NCBI GenBank assembly: GCA_031772625.1
Contig: CM062814.1
Location: forward strand, 826,964,757 to 827,028,756
DNA from: Pinus tabuliformis
Lineage: Eukaryota > Streptophyta > Pinopsida > Pinales > Pinaceae
Length of the DNA: 64,000 nt
Direction: 5' to 3'
Below, piece after piece: positions 1-11,800 of this stretch (position 1 is its first letter; each line of letters begins with the position of its first letter). Both the position numbers and the translations under genes were made by a program. The notes beneath the pieces were generated by a model that was not told where the DNA came from, did not search any database, and saw nothing but the letters and a program-made list of their open reading frames with translations.

Positions 1-2194
1 GAGGGGTCCATTTCCGGCTTCGTTTTGTCTTTGCTTCCTAAAGTGGAGACATTAGTGAAGCTCTTCCTAGCTTCCATGAAGGTTTCCTTAGCGCGCTCCA
101 AATCAAACTTTGGTTCTTTCGTTGGAGCCTTGCGAACCCAAGTACTATCTTCGGGCCACTTTCCTTTGTCATCTCCCATCATAATTCCACTTCAGAGCAC
201 AATGTTCACATTAGGGTCTTCCTCATGTGACTCAGACCTCATCATTTGTAGGTTTTGAGTTGGGGGAGGTTGGAGCGCTCCCTTGTCATGCAGCCTTGCT
301 ATTAGTGTGGGACAGTCCTTCATCTCGTGATCAAATAATGTACAATATAGACATGACAAACGCGTTGGATTCATACAATCATGGGCATAATGTCTCGACC
401 CTCTGCAATTGCAACATATTAGCTGTCCACGACCTCTTCTAGGTCCTCCTCCACCTCGGCCTCGTCCGCGCCCCTGAAATCCATTTTGTGCCATCCTTGC
501 ATTTTGGTCAAGGGGCCAAATTTCAGCCTAAACTCTTTAGGTGGGAGTCCTATCCATCATCAGCTCATAACTTCTACACGTGTGCTCATCATGTCCCACT
601 GATCTACAAAATTTACAGAACAACTATTGTAAATTCTGCATGTACTTCTGCAACAGATGGCAGTTGTCTGTAACATTCTTTGCTCTTGTTTGACAAATTG
701 TGCACCACAACGTAGGCACCGCATTAGGTCTTGCTTGTGGCTATGGTCTCAATGCAATTGGTCCTCCTCTCGCGAGGTAATTTGTGAACACTGGGCAGTG
801 GTCCTTGTCATGTCCCAAACCCTTGCATTTAACACACCATACCTCATCGCACACCTCTAGGTGAGCTGTCATGTCTTGTTTCAAACTTTGCATCTCAAGG
901 CACAAGTTTTTCAATTGTGCATGGATCTTCTGAACTCCTAGGTTAGGATCCTATATTGAGGTCTCATGCAGCCTCATTGTGATCTCCAAGGCCTCGGCCT
1001 AAGTTGTTAGCTACTATTGTGACAATGCATTCCTTAAATACGACGTTAGCAATGCTACAAACCATTCACGGTGTTGTCCATCCGTCAAAGTCATATTAGT
1101 TTCATGAATTGTACACTTCAGCCTCTGATCCAACTCCCAAGAATCTCACATAGTAGCATCGTGATCTCCTTGAACCCAATGATCGACCACCCCTCTGACT
1201 TCGACATGCTAAATTCTTTGTTTAGTGCAGTTTGGATATCTATGATCCCTGCATTCGGATTGCCATTGGAATGATTAATGTACTAGGTCAATCTGCGATC
1301 CTGTAGAGCACTGACCAATGTTGCTTTCTTTATATTTTCATCCGTAACTCCCTACACTTCCCACACAACATTTATGATGAACCAAAATTGGCCCGGATCT
1401 TCATTTCCTACTCCCTTGAACATCAACGATTTTATCGTGCTTGCTATATTAACTCGCAGTGCTGGCGGTGGTGGTATGGGCGAAGATGGGGGTGAAGATG
1501 GTGAAACTGGTGGTGGTGTGGGTGGGGGTGGTATGCATGGAATCCTCTGCCTTATCAGATTGATCGCACTTCTTGGTGAGACCTTCACGAGCTCTTCTTC
1601 ATTCCCTCATGGAGGTGAAATCAAGGGGCTAGTTTATAGTTCTGTGCTACCTTCATTTCTATAAATCCTCCCACTTTGCGTAGCCCCAAACATCAATGTA
1701 TTTGCATAACCCGCTTTTCACACAGTATCATTTTAATCCAAGTGATCAAAGACTTAACATACTTACCTTGTGGTCCTTTGAGGAAGCATCGCTCTGCCTC
1801 ACTATAGTTGACTGAAGTATCTACCTTGAAATCAGTTATGATTCCTCCTATAATTCGATCGAGCCAGTGATCAACAGCGCGTGTGATCTTATCCTCCGAT
1901 GCTTCCAATCTGCGTACCAATTCTGGATTCCACACAATAGGACTGTCGATTTTTCACCTTCCTTAGCTATCTGCTAGCTTTGCAATCCACTTGTATCGCT
2001 CAGTAGGGAAGGATGCGAAGAAAAATTCGTGGATTTCTGTGTACAGGTAGCAGTCTAACCACTTTTCTTTTGATAGTCATGGATTCCTATTCTCCTGCGC
2101 CTTGAACTCGTGAATCTTCCTATCCAACCAATCTTCAATTCCTTTCTTAGTTGGATTCTAGTGATACGACATCAGACATCTCTATACAGATCTT
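1..2194 (-). pseudogene. A1 gag region (fossil)
   Basis: Translated on the minus strand, this shows the gag hallmarks of the family: a proline-rich stretch (about 1352-1588), a capsid-like part and, near 192-494, an RGRGRGGGG arginine-glycine tract followed by a zinc knuckle of the form C-x2-C-x4-H-x4-C (CCNCRGSRHYAHDC). A second cysteine-histidine cluster (CLYC...H...DC) follows. The same order occurs in A2 between about 13.45 and 15.6 kb. Gag would form the particle and bind RNA. The region carries many breaks and is a fossil. The glycine-rich open frame on the opposite strand (about 1374-1664) is only its shadow. Confidence 0.75.
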
Positions 2195-2213
2195 GGTCTC
2201 AGCAATGGAACCA
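2195..2213 (-). other. A1 primer binding site, tRNA-Glu-like
   Basis: Two bases inside the 5' LTR the minus strand reads TGGTTCCATTGCTGAGACC. Plant tRNA-Glu would give TGGTTCCGTTGCCGGGAC, so 15 of 18 bases agree and the differences are transitions. The A2 site differs at other positions, so the two copies together support tRNA-Glu. The tRNA sequence is from memory. Confidence 0.65.
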
Positions 2214-2215
2214 TT

Positions 2216-3154
2216 TGTTGGCTAGTTGGGGCCTGACCTACGTTCGGAGTTGATTAGCCAAAAAAATCCATGTACTACTAGCCCTTTCGGCAACAGTCAA
2301 CGGAGAGCGGACTGAGGTCTCACCCGAAGTAGTATGGGGGGGGGTGCTGGAACTAAGTTTTCGCACCCTTGAGATGTTTGAGGCATTGACTTGGTCCAAT
2401 TATGAGTCTCTTCGCATAGGTTACTTTACGTACTTCCCTGGCCTTCACACCCTAATGTACTCGCTTTCTCGCATCGCTAATCAGGGGCTGTGTGGATTTT
2501 GCGTTGTTGAAGCAATGATCTATACTATTCCTCCAAGTCACGCCCACGATCTTCCTTATCTTCTTACAACAGTTAGTTATCTTCGCATAAACAAATGTCT
2601 TATATTATATTTATTCATTCAGCACATTCATATGAGTTCGCATAGTAAATAAACAATGAACTTGCTATTCGTACCCAATAATACATAAAACAGGAAAAGA
2701 TGCAAAAAAATATGGTAAAACTTCTCTTTATTAATCCTTCCAATGGTTACAGACTTGACCCGCCCTGCGCACTCAACTGCAGGGGTCCGCACACTCAGCT
2801 GTGGACTACTAGGCCTCTGCGCACTCAGCTGCAGAGCCTTCTCCTACTCTACGACCCAAAGACATGACTTAAATTTTGACTCAATCAATTCCTTCTATTG
2901 ATCATGCTTCCTTTTTCTCTCTCAGTCTTTTCTACACTTAGATCCTCGCTCTATTTATACAATCCCATGGTCCGTGGACCACGGGTAGATCTTTCAAATC
3001 GACATTACATTACAAAAACAAGGGTAGACAACCCTGTGACTCTATTATGACTTTGCGCTCCGTGGCCACAAATCACGGAGTCTTTACAATGGACTTAGTC
3101 AAAACTTGGGTTTTAAGCCCCAAAACATGTCTTGGGGGGATTCCACGCCAAACT
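2216..3154 (-). repeat. A1 5' LTR (939 bp)
   Basis: This aligns end to end with the two A2 LTRs. On the plus strand it starts TGTTGGCT and ends near CCACGCCAAACT, equivalent to CCATGCCCAACA in A2. It contains the family's TATA box (minus strand, about 2953-2960), the near-palindrome next to it (2964-2985) and the threefold CACTCAGCTG repeat (about 2762-2835). Confidence 0.85.
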
Positions 3155-3228
3155 CTATTTTAATGAAAAATATGCTACTTTTATCTATGTTTATCTCGAT
3201 CAATGAATGAATGCATATTGTTTTTAAT

Positions 3229-3650
3229 TTACAAATGTTGCAAATGTCTATTTAACACATGATTCGCTAGTGCATATGTCAATGTGTTTAAATATCTCAG
3301 AATGTGTTGATATTCTATATAATCAAATTGCATTTCCAAGAGATGGACTCGTAAAAATATCCTCAACATGGTTGGACTTCTAACTGAATAGACACCATTT
3401 AAATGTAATACTATGAGCTGTGAACCTAACCTAATGATTAAACACCGGATACCAAATGTGATGGCATCAACCAATATCTCAATGACTACAGTATATTCTT
3501 CTATATTGTTCGTTGTTTAACTAAGACATATCCCATGAATAGAGACTAGCTCATTATTGGGTGAATAGATAACCCAAGCTACGGAAGATAAATTCCGAGT
3601 ACTACGACTAGCGCCATCAGCAAAGCCAATGCAAGTCAGAGAAAATGTCG
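3229..3650 (-). pseudogene. B second RNase H-like region, downstream of integrase (fossil)
   Basis: Minus-strand translation gives a chain typical of the extra (archaeal-type) RNase H of Tat elements: NNIEEYTVVIEIL, then GSQLIVLHLNGVYSVRSPT, then FDYIEYQHILRYLNTLTYALANHVLN. These match the usual NN-AEY-AL, GDSQL-V-Q-G-Y and R--N--AD-LA blocks. The region lies 3' of the integrase region, whereas the ordinary RNase H of B lies between RT and integrase. The domain would degrade RNA in RNA:DNA hybrids during reverse transcription. It is a broken fossil; the assignment rests on motif recognition only. Confidence 0.65.
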
Positions 3651-3976
3651 ACATCTACAAATCAAGTGTAAAAACAAGATAAGCAGAAGAAGTATTAAAA
3701 AACACTAATATATCACACATACCTAAAAATGGTAAATAATGTAAAAATCTCACCAAAAATTTATGCAAAATATTTCTTTAGGTAAATATCATTTCTTGGC
3801 TTCCCCAAAGGAACACCATTGTAATCAATCAACTCATAGAAACCTTTAGCTAATATGCATTTTATGATGTAAGGGCCATGCCACATGGGCTCAAATTTCC
3901 CTGCACCTAGCTTGTCATGAGCTTGATCATATACCAAGACTAGGTCACCTTCCGAATATGTATGAGGATTAACATT

Positions 3977-4820
3977 CTAATCGTATTGGGATTTTCCACA
4001 TTTCTGGTGAGCTTCACTAGCCAATATGGCATTATGGTGATTTTCATCTAGATGGGCTAAGTGTACAAAGCGTTCTTCGTCTGCAGAGGTAGTAGGTAAT
4101 AATTTGATAGCTAATTTAAGAGATGGAATTTCACATTCAATAGGTAATACGTCTTCCAAACCATAAACAAGTTGAAAAGGGGTAAAACCGGTCGATGTTT
4201 TTATAGTAGTGCGGTAAGCCCACAGTGATGAAAAGAGGATAGATTGCCAGTTTCCTTTATGGATACCAACTATCCATTTAATCATATTGGTTAAAACTTT
4301 ATTGACATCTTTGACCTGACCATTAGCTTGTGGATAATATGGTGTAGAGCTATCATGGCGGAGGCCAAGTTGCGCAGACAGTTAGACCATCACAAAGTTG
4401 CGTAAATGACTACCATGGTCTGTAACAATAACTTGTGGGACGCCGAACCAAGAAATTACGTGATTGAAAATGAAAATAGCTGCATCTTTTCCATCATCTC
4501 TATATGTAGGCATCGCCTTGGTCCATTTTGTAAAGTAATCGATGGCAAGGATGACATATCCATACCCCCTAGTCGAGTGAGGGTTACAAGTGATGAAGTT
4601 GATGTCCCATTTGGAAAAAGGATCGAAAACTATGATTGGGTGAAGATGAATGGGAGGTGCTCGCATTTTGCGACCATAAATTTGGAAATTATGGCATTTT
4701 CGGACTGTAGTGATGTAGTCTTTAAACATTGACAGCCAAACATAGCCAGCATGCAATATATTTTAGGCAATAGCATACCCAGACATGTGACCACCACATG
4801 CTCCAATGTGGCAGTCATTC
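3977..4820 (-). pseudogene. B integrase region (fossil)
   Basis: Minus-strand translation contains integrase core text: FDPFSKWDINFITCNPHSTRGYGYVILAIDYFTKWTKA, FNHVISWFGVPQVIVTDHGSHL, and near the C-terminal side WAYRTTIKTSTGFTPFQLVYGLEDVLPIECEIPSL. These are standard Ty3/Gypsy integrase blocks (first catalytic Asp in AIDYFTKW, second in VTDHGS). The zinc-binding N-terminal part lies at about 4630-4820. Integrase would insert the cDNA into the genome. No chromodomain is recognisable downstream. Broken fossil. Confidence 0.75.
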
Positions 4821-4930
4821 AAAGTTTTTTCGGCTTCTTTAAGAGTTAAACAAAGTTGGAATACAGAATCGACACCATGACGATAAAGAATGTCGCCAAT
4901 AATGTTGTATTGTTTGGATTGCTATGGGGT

Positions 4931-5557
4931 TCACCAACGATCAGTTTTGGATAGCTCAAACCTAAAAGTTTTTGTTTGGAGATATATAATGATGTCTCCA
5001 TACCACGTATCTAAAACACTAATAAGAAAGAGAGATTTGTCAGCAAAAGAATCTTCTGCTACAGTTAGAATATCAGTATGGGGGAAGCCACACAATAGTT
5101 CAACAAAAACCAAGGATTTCTTTGATTTGGATTTTTCAAATTCCATATCAAACTCTTGTAAAATGACTGTCCACTTCGAGTACTTTCCCCCTAGTAGTTG
5201 CTTCGTGAGAATATACATCATAGGGTTGTAACCTGAAATGAAAGTCATTTTTCAGAGAAGTATATAGTGAGGGAATCGTTGAACAACTTGCACAACTGCC
5301 AATGCTAGCTTCTCCACATGTGCATATTTAATCTTAGTTTTAGTGAGACTCCTACTCAAATAGTAAATCACACTACTAGAATCATCCTCTTGGACTAACA
5401 CCATGCCAATGGTGGCATCAGATGCAGCTAAGTACAAAATGTAGTCTTGATGATAATCGGGTGGATGTAGTAAAGGTGCATTAGTCAGTGCATGATTTAA
5501 TGCATCAAAAACTTTAACAACAAGCTCATCCCAGAAAAATGGAATACCCTTTTTCAA
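4931..5557 (-). pseudogene. B RNase H region following RT (fossil)
   Basis: Minus-strand translation reads FDALNHALTNAPLLHPPDYHQDYILYLAASDATIGMVLVQEDD, then VIYYLSRSLTKTKIKYAHVEKLALAVVQVVQRFPHYILL, then FISGYNPMMYILTKQLLGGKYSKWTVILQEFDMEF. This is the usual Gypsy RNase H placed directly after RT. Together with the separate region at 3229-3650 it means B carries two RNase H-like regions. Fossil, broken. Confidence 0.7.
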
Positions 5558-5560
5558 TAG

Positions 5561-6400
5561 TCAAGTAAAATCCTGTGTTAGTTCAACATAATTGTGGATG
5601 AATCTACGCAAAAATTTCGCTTTCCCTTGCAAAATTTGGAGTTGAGTCAGGCTAGAAGGAGTAGGAAAATTCAAAATTGCCTCTACCTTGAGACGATCGA
5701 AACAAATGCCTTCCTTTGAAAAGATGAAACCGAGAAGGTGACCAAATTGCACACAAAAAACACATTTGTGTGGATTTAAGTGAATATTGTAATGCCTGCA
5801 CCCAATTAAAACCACTTTTAAGTGCATTGGATGATCTTGCCATTTCATAGAATGAACTGGGAGGTCATCTAAATAAGGATGAACAATATGCTTGATATCA
5901 TGGAATGTGTCAGAAATTTCTCGTTGAAAAGTTGCACCATCATTTTTCAGGCCAAATGGGAGTTTGTAATAATAAAAAGTCCCCCATGGGCATATAAATG
6001 CGGTTTTATATTGATCGACATGGAGTATGTTTATCTGATTGTAGCTAGAAAATCCATCCATAAAGGAAAAAATTTCATTTCCAGCAGAGTCATTGACAAT
6101 TTGGTCAATATACAGAGTTGGATAATTGTCCTTGGGACAAGCTTTATTGATATATCGGTAATCAACACACACTCGAATGGTTCCTTTCTTTTTATTAACG
6201 AGCACAATATTTGATACTCAATCGGTTAAAGGAATAGGGTAAATGAATCCCACTTTTAACAATTTCTGAGCCTCAGTTTTGATAGCAACAACTTTTCGTG
6301 CATTTATAGGACGTAATCGTTTTCTAACTGGCTTAGCATCTATATAGGTTTTTATTTCATGTACAACAATTCTAGGGTACATTCCTAGCATCTCTTCATA
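5561..6400 (-). pseudogene. B reverse transcriptase region (fossil)
   Basis: Minus-strand translation carries RT blocks in order: RVCVDYRYINKACPKDNYPTLYIDQIVND, SFMDGFSSYNQI, FICPWGTFYYYKLPFGLKNDGATFQR and the catalytic region HPYLDDLPVHS, followed by GHLLGFIFSKEGI and FLRRFIHNY. It is a Ty3/Gypsy RT by the YLDD box and by the PFGLKNAxATFQR block. It lies directly upstream of the RNase H region in transcription order. Fossil, broken. Confidence 0.8.
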
Positions 6401-6403
6401 GGA

Positions 6404-7770
6404 CTAAGCAAAAATGTCACGGAATTCCTGAAATAGGGCTTTGTAAGTTGAAATATCTTCTAACAAACAAGAGGCTCCTATATGAATATTTTCAATTATT
6501 TTGGGTTTCACTGAGATATCGATAGATATTATTACCGATACATTCCCTAAATTATGTTCAGAACTGGAAGAAAGGTTAGATATTGGATTTTGAGGATTGC
6601 TAAGGGTCTTAGATGAAAATAATGATGAAAAATTATTCTTAGTTTTATCAAAAGATGGTAAGAAAGTTAAATGATGATGAGTATCATCCATGGAATTTCA
6701 TCCAAGGTCATAACTTCCATAATCCCTTCAATAGTTAAAAAATATTTGTTAAAAGGATTAGGCATAGAGATTGGTTCCAAGCATGACAAATGAGAATATT
6801 CATCAATGATCATATTCATTTGATCATCATCAGATGTTGATGGGTTGGAAAAAGATTGAATGGCCTCATAGGCTAACTCAAAAGGACTATGAGGCATTTC
6901 ATCACCATATAAGATCATTTCTAATTTTGACAGTACTTTCCATGGATCTCCCATTTTGAAAGTACTTGATGTAATCATGTTGATCTGTGCTTCATTCTAA
7001 AGAAGAACGGGTGGAGGGAATGCAAAATTTCCATCAAAGATGAGTCTTTGAGTAGGCCAACACCAACTTCTTCATATGGAGTGGTCGATTTTCCAACAAA
7101 TGGGACACTGCCAGTAGAATTAGGGTTGGGGGTATAGTAGGACAATTGATCTACTTTCACAATTATTCCTTTGTGAAGAAACCCAATCATCCTAAACTAT
7201 GACAAGACTACTGCCGCCATGGCATAATTCCAACTTTGACCAAGAAAAAGGTTGTAATAAAGTTTAGAATCAACAACCTCAATGTCTATTGCAACTGTTT
7301 TTCCTTCTAACTCAACAGGAAAATCATTTAAAAGTCAATACAGACGAAAAACTCTTCCATCGAAGGCTTTCAAAGTCATGGGATATTAATTGATTGTTGG
7401 ATAAACTAAATCTTTCCAATAGGAACTGGACATAATAAATATCGATGCTCCTTCATCAATCATTGTTCGAAAAACTCATCGATTTTTGATGTGAACTAGT
7501 ATCTAAAAAGCCAATTGGTGTGGGAGACACGGGACATGATTCTCGAGATAAAAAAAAATAAAATGGGAGTCTTCAGGATCTACTACTCCTATGGATGATA
7601 ATAATAATTTCCTTTTCTTTGGACAAGTTTGCAACACTTCAAGGATAGACATGGCTGAAGGTGACATAGCCAAATCTTCGATGACGTTATAATTTTGGGC
7701 AGCCCTCGCATGAGGATTAAAGGTTGACTTACGAAGCATACGCTTATGAGGCAGATGAATTACCATATCA
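6404..7770 (-). pseudogene. B protease-like and linker region (fossil)
   Basis: This is the stretch between gag and RT on the minus strand. Near 7440-7480 it reads TMIDEGASIFIMSSSYWKDL, which matches the retropepsin-like box of Tat-type elements, where the active-site motif often appears as IDEGAS rather than DTGA. The rest (about 6404-7190) is low-similarity acidic sequence I do not recognise, although its position fits the protease-RT linker. Fossil, broken. Confidence 0.5.
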
Positions 7771-8010
7771 TGATTTGGTTTTTTAATGTGTAATGGTTTA
7801 GAGAAAGAGGAGTAGACGCATAAGTTTGACCAGATGAACTGGAGTCATCTCCATTTTCAACAGAACTCTTGATGCGTAATATTTGGATCTCGTTGGCACC
7901 ATAACTCTGAAAGACATCATCATGATATCTGCTGATGGGATGAGGAGGATTGGTCGTGAGAGACCATTTTACTATCTTGAGGAAAAGGATCCTTCAAAAC
8001 AACAGGTGTG

Positions 8011-8015
8011 GGCGA
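8011..8015. repeat. Target site duplication of A2, left copy (GGCGA)
   Basis: The five bases immediately outside the A2 3' LTR pair with GGTGA at 16568-16572 (4 of 5 identical), as expected for an old insertion. Confidence 0.65.
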
Positions 8016-8534
8016 TGTTGGCTTGTTGGGGCCTAACCCAGGTTCGAAGTTAATTAGCCAAACAAATCCCTGTACTACTGGCCCTTTCAAAAACAATCCG
8101 CAGAGTGCGGACTGAGGTCTCACTTGAAGTAGTATGGGAGGGTGCTAGAACTAGGTTTCCACGCACTTGAGATGTTTGAGAGGTTCGACTTGTCCTTTGT
8201 TTGTTCCTATGCATAGGTGGCTTCGCGCACCTTCCGTTCCTAATACCTTGCCTTCGTGTAGCCCTAACTAGGGGCTATGCCGTGCTCTACGCTATTACCC
8301 GAGATCTTACTTATATTCTAGTGTTAATTAACTACCTTTTCCTACTTGAATGTTTTATAGTTAGAAATACAAAGCATTCATCAATACAAGGCATTCATAC
8401 ATGATTGCATAGTAAATAAATAGTGTATTTTCAAATTATATCTAATCATGTATTAAACCAGGAAAAGATACACAAAATTATAGAAAAACTTCTCTTTATT
8501 AATTCTTCCAACAGTTACAAACTCGACCTACCCT

Positions 8535-8605
8535 GCGCACTCAGCTATAGGGATCTGCACACTCAGTTGTGGACTACTAGGCCTCTGCGCACTCAACTGC
8601 AAAGC
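8535..8605. repeat. Threefold short direct repeat in the A-family LTR
   Basis: Three imperfect copies of a unit around TGCGCACTCAGCTG(C/T)AG follow one another. They are also present at about 2762-2835 (A1) and about 16170-16245 (A2 5' LTR). In transcription order they lie downstream of the TATA box, so within the transcribed LTR part. Confidence 0.7.
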
Positions 8606-8721
8606 CTTCTCCTACTCTATGACCCACAAACACACTTTACACTTTGACTCAATCACTTAGACTTCTCATTCTTCTATTCCCTTCGTTATTAGTTATCTCT
8701 TACACTTAGAGCCTCGCTCTA

Positions 8722-8753
8722 TTTATACAATCCCATGGTCCGCGGACCATGGG
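8722..8753 (-). promoter_or_regulatory. A-family LTR promoter: TATA box beside a perfect palindrome
   Basis: On the minus strand TTGTATAAATAGAG gives a good plant TATA box. Directly upstream of it (8732-8753) is CCCATGGTCCG followed by its exact reverse complement, a 22-bp perfect palindrome. The 5' LTR of A2 has a perfect palindrome at the same place (16378-16399), and A1 has a near-perfect one (2964-2985). Confidence 0.65.
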
Positions 8754-8921
8754 TAGGTCTATCCAGTCGACATTACATTACAAAACTAGGGCGGACAACC
8801 CTATGACTCTATTATGACTTCGCGCTCTGCGCCCGCAATTTGTAGATCTTTTATAAAAGACTTGCTCAAAACTTGGGATTTAAGCCCAAAAACATGCCTT
8901 GGGGGGATTCCATGCCCAACA

Positions 8922-8931
8922 GCCCCCCAAC
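8922..8931 (-). other. A2 polypurine tract
   Basis: The minus strand reads GTTGGGGGGC directly before the 3' LTR, as expected for plus-strand priming in an LTR retrotransposon. Confidence 0.6.
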
Positions 8932-9215
8932 ACAAACATCGTGACTCATCCTCGAGTCACTCTGTCGACACGAAGATCTTTGCACGAGTCCCTCCAACTA
9001 TTCTTGAACTACGGTAAGGTTAGCAGCACACTAAGCTGTTGCTTGCTGGATCTGCTGCATACATTGTTCCGAGACCTCTGTGTCAGAAGTACTTCTTTGC
9101 ATCTATTCCGGTATCCCTTGTATTTGTTTATAGTCTCGCGCCTTTTTCTGAATCCTTGGAGCGCGAAGACTGTGCTTCTGCCAGTTAGTTAGATAGTCGG
9201 GCCACCCGTGTAGGG

Positions 9216-10967
9216 CTAAAAGCGGATGCCATTCACTTTGCTTGGGAAAGGCTCTCCATTTAGTTTGACTAGTTGTACCACGCCTCCATCTGTGACCTCC
9301 TTAACAACGAATGGTCCCAGCCAATGCATTAAGAACTTTCTTGGGAATTTATCAAACTTACTGTCATAAAGCAGCACTAAATCATTCACTTTGAAGGTGC
9401 GCAACTTAATATGGCGATCGTGCCAGGCCTTCTCACGCTGCTTTTGCACCTGTTGATGAAAGCTAGCCAGGAACCGTTCCTCCTCGAGTTCTTCCAACTG
9501 CACAAGTCTTTCTTCCAGGGCTTCACAGTTCTTCATACCTGTGAGCGCTGCTATGCGCAGACTAGGGACAATATACTCCATTGGCATGACAACTTCCACG
9601 CCATAAACTAATTGGAAAGGTGTCTGTCTCGTTAGTTTCTTGCATGTTGTCCTATAAGCCCATAGTACTGCAGGTACGCATAGGTTCCAATCGCTTCGCT
9701 GCGCATTGCATACTTTGGTTAGCACAGTCTCCAGTATTTTTTTGAATGCTTCTACTATTCCATTGGCTTGTGGGTGATATGATGTGCTTTTTAGATGATA
9801 CAACTGGAAATTTTCTATTAGTGCGCCAATGGTTTCGTTTAGGAAATGTGTACTGCAATCACTCATTAAGATTTTTGGACAGCCAAATCGAGTCAACACA
9901 TGTTCAAATGAAAACTTTGCAGCCGTGGCGGATGTGCATTCTTTGACTGACTGCACTTTCACCCAATGAGTCAGGTAATCCATCGCGGTGATGATGTATC
10001 GCAAGCCTGTTTTTCCCTTAGGTTTGATAAGTCCTACAAAGTCTATCGTCCACTTTTCGAAGGGCTGCAGCATCATTTGCGGATTCAAAGGCATCTCATC
10101 CCTCCGCGATGGTTTACCTGTCCTTTGACATATATCACAGGCCTTGAAGTGTGCTTTTGAATCTTGGTGAAGGGTTGGCCACCACAACCCTGCGCAAAGA
10201 ATCTTTTGCGTAGTCACCTGTCCTACATAGTGTCCTCTTGCAGCGCCCCCATGTGCTTCCACGAGGATCTGACTTCGTTCAAATTCAGGTATGTACCTTC
10301 GGAGTATCTCATCATTTCCCATTTTGTATAGGTGCCTCATGATGACAGAAAAATTAGCCACACGCACCACCAGTTCCTTCTTCTGCTGGACGAAGTATTC
10401 CTTCGGCGCAATCCCTATTGTCAGAAAGTGGATTATATCATCAAAGTGTCTGTTCGCAATGCACACAGCAAAGAGCTGTGCATCAGGTAATCCTTCCTCC
10501 AAACTAGTAGGTTCCTCGCCTGTCTCAATACGTAACAAGTGATCCGGTCCTGCATTCAGGCATCTAGGCTTTGCTGCGACCTCAAAGTCATACTCTTGGA
10601 ACAATAAGAGCCACCTGCAAATGCGCCCCCCCAACACAGGCTTATTGACCAAGTATTTTACGCAGAATGGTCTGTATACATATTGAAATGTCCTCCTAGC
10701 AAATAGTGTTGGTATTTTTGGAGTGCGTACAACATATCCAACCCATCGCGCTCGGTTGTGGAATAGTTTTTTTATGCTTTGGACAACCTGCGACTTGTAA
10801 ACACGATAGGGTGATCCAAGCCCTCTCTGCCTTCTTGTGTGAGCACTGCTCCCAGCGCCATACATGACGCATTCACGTGGACATGGAACTCCACATCCCA
10901 TTTCGGGAAGACTAGGATTGTGGCAGAGGCCAGTTTCTCTTTTAGGACATCTAGGCTCTTCATGCAA
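9216..10967 (-). pseudogene. A2 RNase H and integrase region (fossil)
   Basis: Minus-strand translation shows the end of RNase H (YLVNKPVLGGRICRWLLLFQEYDFEV, then LNAGPDHLLRIETGEEP). The integrase zinc-binding part follows (H...H, then CDICQRTGKPSRRDEMPL), then the core (WTIDFVGLIKPKGKTGLRYIITAMDYLTHW, HVLTRFGCPKILMSD, YHPQANGIVEAF) and the C-terminal domain (KAWHDRHIKLRTFKVNDLVLLYDSKF, FLMHWLGPFVVKEV). There is no chromodomain after it. About 290 bp of non-coding sequence separate it from the polypurine tract. The coding part is a broken fossil. Confidence 0.85.
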
Positions 10968-11800
10968 TCAATATTCCAACAGAACATGACATCCTTTTTC
11001 AACAGTTTCTCCATTGGCGCGGTGATCTGGGCATAGCTTTTGATGAACTTCCTGTAGTACCCCGTATGTCCAAAGGTAGCGCGCAACTGTTTAAAACTTC
11101 GCAATGCTTCCAAATTAAAAATTAATGCAATCTTCGTGGGGTCTACCATTACTCCATGTTTGCATACCCCATGTCCCAACAAGTTCCCAAAGGGAATGAG
11201 GAACGTACACTTTCTAAGGTTCAGCACGATTTGGTATTGTCGGCAAGTATCCAACATCAAGTGTAAGCTCGCTACATGGCGCTTAACTAATCCAAATACA
11301 GTCCAATCATCCAGATAGACCTCCAGGAATTTGTGGATATACTCTTTTAATGCTACAACAATTATGCACGAAAAGATGGCCAACACGTTCTTTAACCCAA
11401 ACATCATAACAGTGTATTGAAACCAGCCCCACTCAGTCATGAAGGTGGTCTTGATCCTATATTCCAGTGCAATTTTGATCTGGTGGTACCCTGAGAACCC
11501 ATCAGTAAACGAATATGATTCTTGCTCACCGACATTTTCCAATACTTTGTCTGTGAATGGAGTCAAGAGTGGGTCATGCACATAGGCGTCATTCAATTTC
11601 TTGAGGTCCATGCATATTCTTATCTCACCCTTCTACTTCTTCTCCTGCACTACCATAGGGCTTTCCCAGTCAAATTCTTCCACCGGCTCAATAATTCCAG
11701 CTACAAGCATTTTTTCTAATTCTACATGAACCTTTTCCTTGTACTTCGGATTCAACCAGTAAGGCCTCTGCTTAACTGGCTTCACGTCGGGTTTTATGGT
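10772..11800 (-). pseudogene. A2 reverse transcriptase / RNase H N-terminal region (fossil)
   Basis: Minus-strand translation includes CVDLRKLNDA-type text (MDLKKLNDAYVHDPLLTPF), SFTDGFSGYHQIKIA, WGWFQYTVMMFGLKN, FLEVYLDDWTVFGLVKRH (the YLDD catalytic box), FGNLLGHGVCKHGVMVDPTKIA and TGYYRKFIKSYAQITAPMEKLL, then the RNase H start HVHVNASCMALGAVLTQ. Order and motifs are those of Ty3/Gypsy pol. Fossil, broken. Confidence 0.85.

Larger units (their letters stand above)
1..3154 (-). mobile_element. A1: Ty3/Gypsy LTR element, 5' part only (runs off left edge)
   Basis: Reading on the minus strand, this holds a 5' LTR (2216-3154), a primer binding site and the gag region. Protease, RT, integrase and the 3' LTR would lie left of the window. 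It is the same family as A2: bases 1-2215 align with about 13449-15661, and the LTR matches the two A2 LTRs throughout. Its right end abuts the RNase H end of element B, so A1 most likely inserted into B, but the other junction is not visible and no target duplication can be tested. It is an old, clearly broken fossil. Confidence 0.85.
8016..8921 (-). repeat. A2 3' LTR (906 bp)
   Basis: On the plus strand it runs from TGTTGGCTTGTTGGGG to CATGCCCAACA. Its start is fixed by comparison with A1, whose LTR continues eight bases beyond the more obvious TGTTGGGG. It contains a TATA box (TATAAAT on the minus strand, about 8722-8728), a perfect 22-bp palindrome at 8732-8753 and the threefold CACTCAGCTG-type repeat at about 8535-8605. 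Confidence 0.87.

Noticed and set aside
1374-1664. Glycine-rich plus-strand open frame
   Set aside because: It is the exact reverse of the proline-rich gag stretch of A1 and recurs as a shadow in A2 (14736-15110).
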